This document shows positions 34,777 through 35,699 of a DNA stretch of 35,699 nucleotides, in pieces. The notes below the pieces were generated by a model. It was given only the letters and a program-made list of their open reading frames with translations, was not told the origin of the DNA and did not search any database. Position 1 is the first letter of the stretch, and each line of letters starts with the position of its first letter. Source of the stretch: Sphingomonadales bacterium UBA6174 (GTDB lineage Bacteria; Pseudomonadota; Alphaproteobacteria; Sphingomonadales; Sphingomonadaceae); NCBI GenBank assembly GCA_002422945.1, contig DITW01000032.1, positions 1 through 35,699 of the forward strand, in the 5' to 3' direction. The translations under genes were made by a program, and so were the position numbers.

Positions 34777-35429
34777 CAGAAGTGGAAGCTCCGCTCTTTG
34801 GCAAAAGCGGCCAGGGCAGGGATTTCGCAATCGGCGAAGACTTTCAGCCCAAAGCCGTCTCCTGCCTTGCGGCCAATCGCAAGCCTTGTCACAGCGCCGT
34901 CGGCAAGTCCTGTGACCAACCGCCCACCGTCGCCCAATTGCGCCAGCAGCGCATCAGGGACCAGTTCGACCGCGCCGTCTATGAGGATCAAGCTATACGG
35001 CGCCGCGGACGCGACGCCTTCGGTCAATGCACCCTGATGCACGGTAACATTGGCCAGTCCAGACAGCCGATCGCGGGCGGTGCCAACCAGCGCGTCATCG
35101 CTTTCCAGCGCGGTTACCGATTTGACCAGCGGGGCAAGCACGGCGGCGGAATAACCTGTGGCGACGCCGATAATCAGCACCTTGTCATCGGCGACCGGTC
35201 CTGCTTCGACCAGCAGGCGGCCCAGCGCCAGCGGCGGACTGAGCGCGCGGTCCGCGCTCAGCGGCAACGAACGGTCCATATAGGCGACGTCGATCAGCGA
35301 TTCGGCAGCGAACCTTTCGCGCGGAACGGACGCCATCGCGGCGATGATCGCCGGATCGTTCACGTCGCTGGTGCGCAACTGGCTTTCCACCATCGCCTTG
35401 CGCATCCGGGCAAAATCATGTTCGCTCAT
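34776..35429 (-). CDS. protein-L-isoaspartate O-methyltransferase family protein
   Basis: A 217-residue class I methyltransferase of the PIMT family. The N-terminal part has FARMRKAMVESQLRTSDVNDP and VPRERF as in PIMT, then motif I (LIIGVATGYSAAVLAPL) and the acidic VTALESDDAL. Two points depart from true PIMT: the conserved segment before motif I reads RALSPPLALG instead of the usual T-I/L-S-Q/A-P form, and motif I lacks the first Gly pair. Repair of isoaspartyl residues is therefore not assured. The gene is coupled to tolC by a one-base overlap; this pair is conserved in sphingomonads. The ATG at 35429 was taken in place of a longer frame. Confidence 0.85.
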   Translation of the reverse strand: MSEHDFARMRKAMVESQLRTSDVNDPAIIAAMASVPRERFAAESLIDVAYMDRSLPLSADRALSPPLALGRLLVEAGPVADDKVLIIGVATGYSAAVLAPLVKSVTALESDDALVGTARDRLSGLANVTVHQGALTEGVASAAPYSLILIDGAVELVPDALLAQLGDGGRLVTGLADGAVTRLAIGRKAGDGFGLKVFADCEIPALAAFAKERSFHF

Positions 35430-35460
35430 CTTGGTTGTGGCTCCAAATTCCAATGGATGG

Positions 35461-35697
35461 CTATCGGTTGCAAAATGCAACTTCTGCCTCTGTTGACGTT
35501 CTAGCCGCTTGATGCCGACAGGCCAAGTCGCTTTTGCCCAACGCCGCCAAGGCCATAGTCATGACGTCATCGGTAGCGGAAAACAAGCGCGCACCGGTTT
35601 TTGCCCGGAAAAAACCGATTGTGGCGAGCGTCTGCTTGACTTTCCCCGCGTCCAGCCGCAAAGGACGCGTCGTCAGGCCCGATGGCGGAGTGGTGAC
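35461..35697 (-). CDS. possible hypothetical protein, open at window edge
   Basis: A minus-strand frame is open from the window edge to a TAG at 35461 and would encode at least 78 residues (a fragment such as GKVKQTLATIGFFRAKTGARLF can be read in it). I do not recognise a family, there is no signal or membrane segment, and the composition is only moderately protein-like. It may be the end of a gene that starts outside the window, or not coding at all. Confidence 0.25.
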   Translation of the reverse strand, partial: VTTPPSGLTTRPLRLDAGKVKQTLATIGFFRAKTGARLFSATDDVMTMALAALGKSDLACRHQAARTSTEAEVAFCNR

Positions 35698-35699
35698 GC

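Noticed and set aside
35595..35617. CGGTTTTT/AAAAACCG hairpin taken as a terminator
   Set aside because: The stem is short and AT-rich, lies inside an open frame at the window edge and has no T-run after it.

Overview
The window looks like a chromosomal segment of an alphaproteobacterium, most likely a sphingomonad (Sphingomonadales). The reasons are the GC-rich coding style, a SusC-independent TonB-dependent receptor next to catabolic enzymes, the argH-lipoprotein-lysA order, the isoaspartyl methyltransferase/TolC/PopZ/valS block, a DUF4402 secreted protein, and a 'CCTGAA...TTCAGG' REP-like repeat. The taxon is inferred; there is no rRNA here to confirm it. I see no prophage, insertion sequence or CRISPR array.

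Layout. 1-1.8 kb: three small secreted minus-strand proteins, two with glycine zippers and one Arg/Tyr/Asp-rich. 1.9-2.6 kb: a class I methyltransferase. 2.6-7.1 kb: a minus-strand unit of luciferase-like flavin monooxygenase, short-chain dehydrogenase and TonB-dependent receptor, read from a good sigma70-like promoter at about 7.3 kb that overlaps two tandem inverted-repeat operators. 7.1-7.7 kb: an AT-rich intergenic island with a long palindrome and two Fur-box-like direct repeats. 7.7-10.5 kb: a plus-strand operon of an outer-envelope protein, an FMN-binding protein with a flavinylation motif, ApbE flavin transferase and a four-helix His-rich membrane protein. I read this as an iron-regulated extracytoplasmic flavin electron-transfer module; it is the most system-like locus in the window.

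10.5-18 kb: a metzincin-like secreted protein whose first zinc ligand is Gln, an AI-2E/PerM permease, two PilZ proteins, a DEAD-box RNA helicase with a DbpA domain and Gly/Lys/Pro-rich tail, YaiI, and a tightly overlapping unit of truncated hemoglobin, DUF1971 protein and membrane protein. 18-23.7 kb: a lipoprotein S8 protease with a probable beta-barrel, thioredoxin 2, tRNA-Glu(CTC), tRNA-Pro(CGG), an adrenodoxin-reductase-like ferredoxin reductase, DUF3147, and a TlpA-like lipoprotein whose 5' end overlaps argH head to head.

23.7-35.7 kb: argH-lptM-lysA (arginine and lysine synthesis), a DUF4402 protein, a DUF885 peptidase-like protein coupled to a prolyl-hydroxylase-like dioxygenase, a REP-like repeat cluster, and the minus-strand block isoaspartyl methyltransferase, TolC, PopZ and valS. 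The last 200 bases hold only an open frame of unknown meaning.
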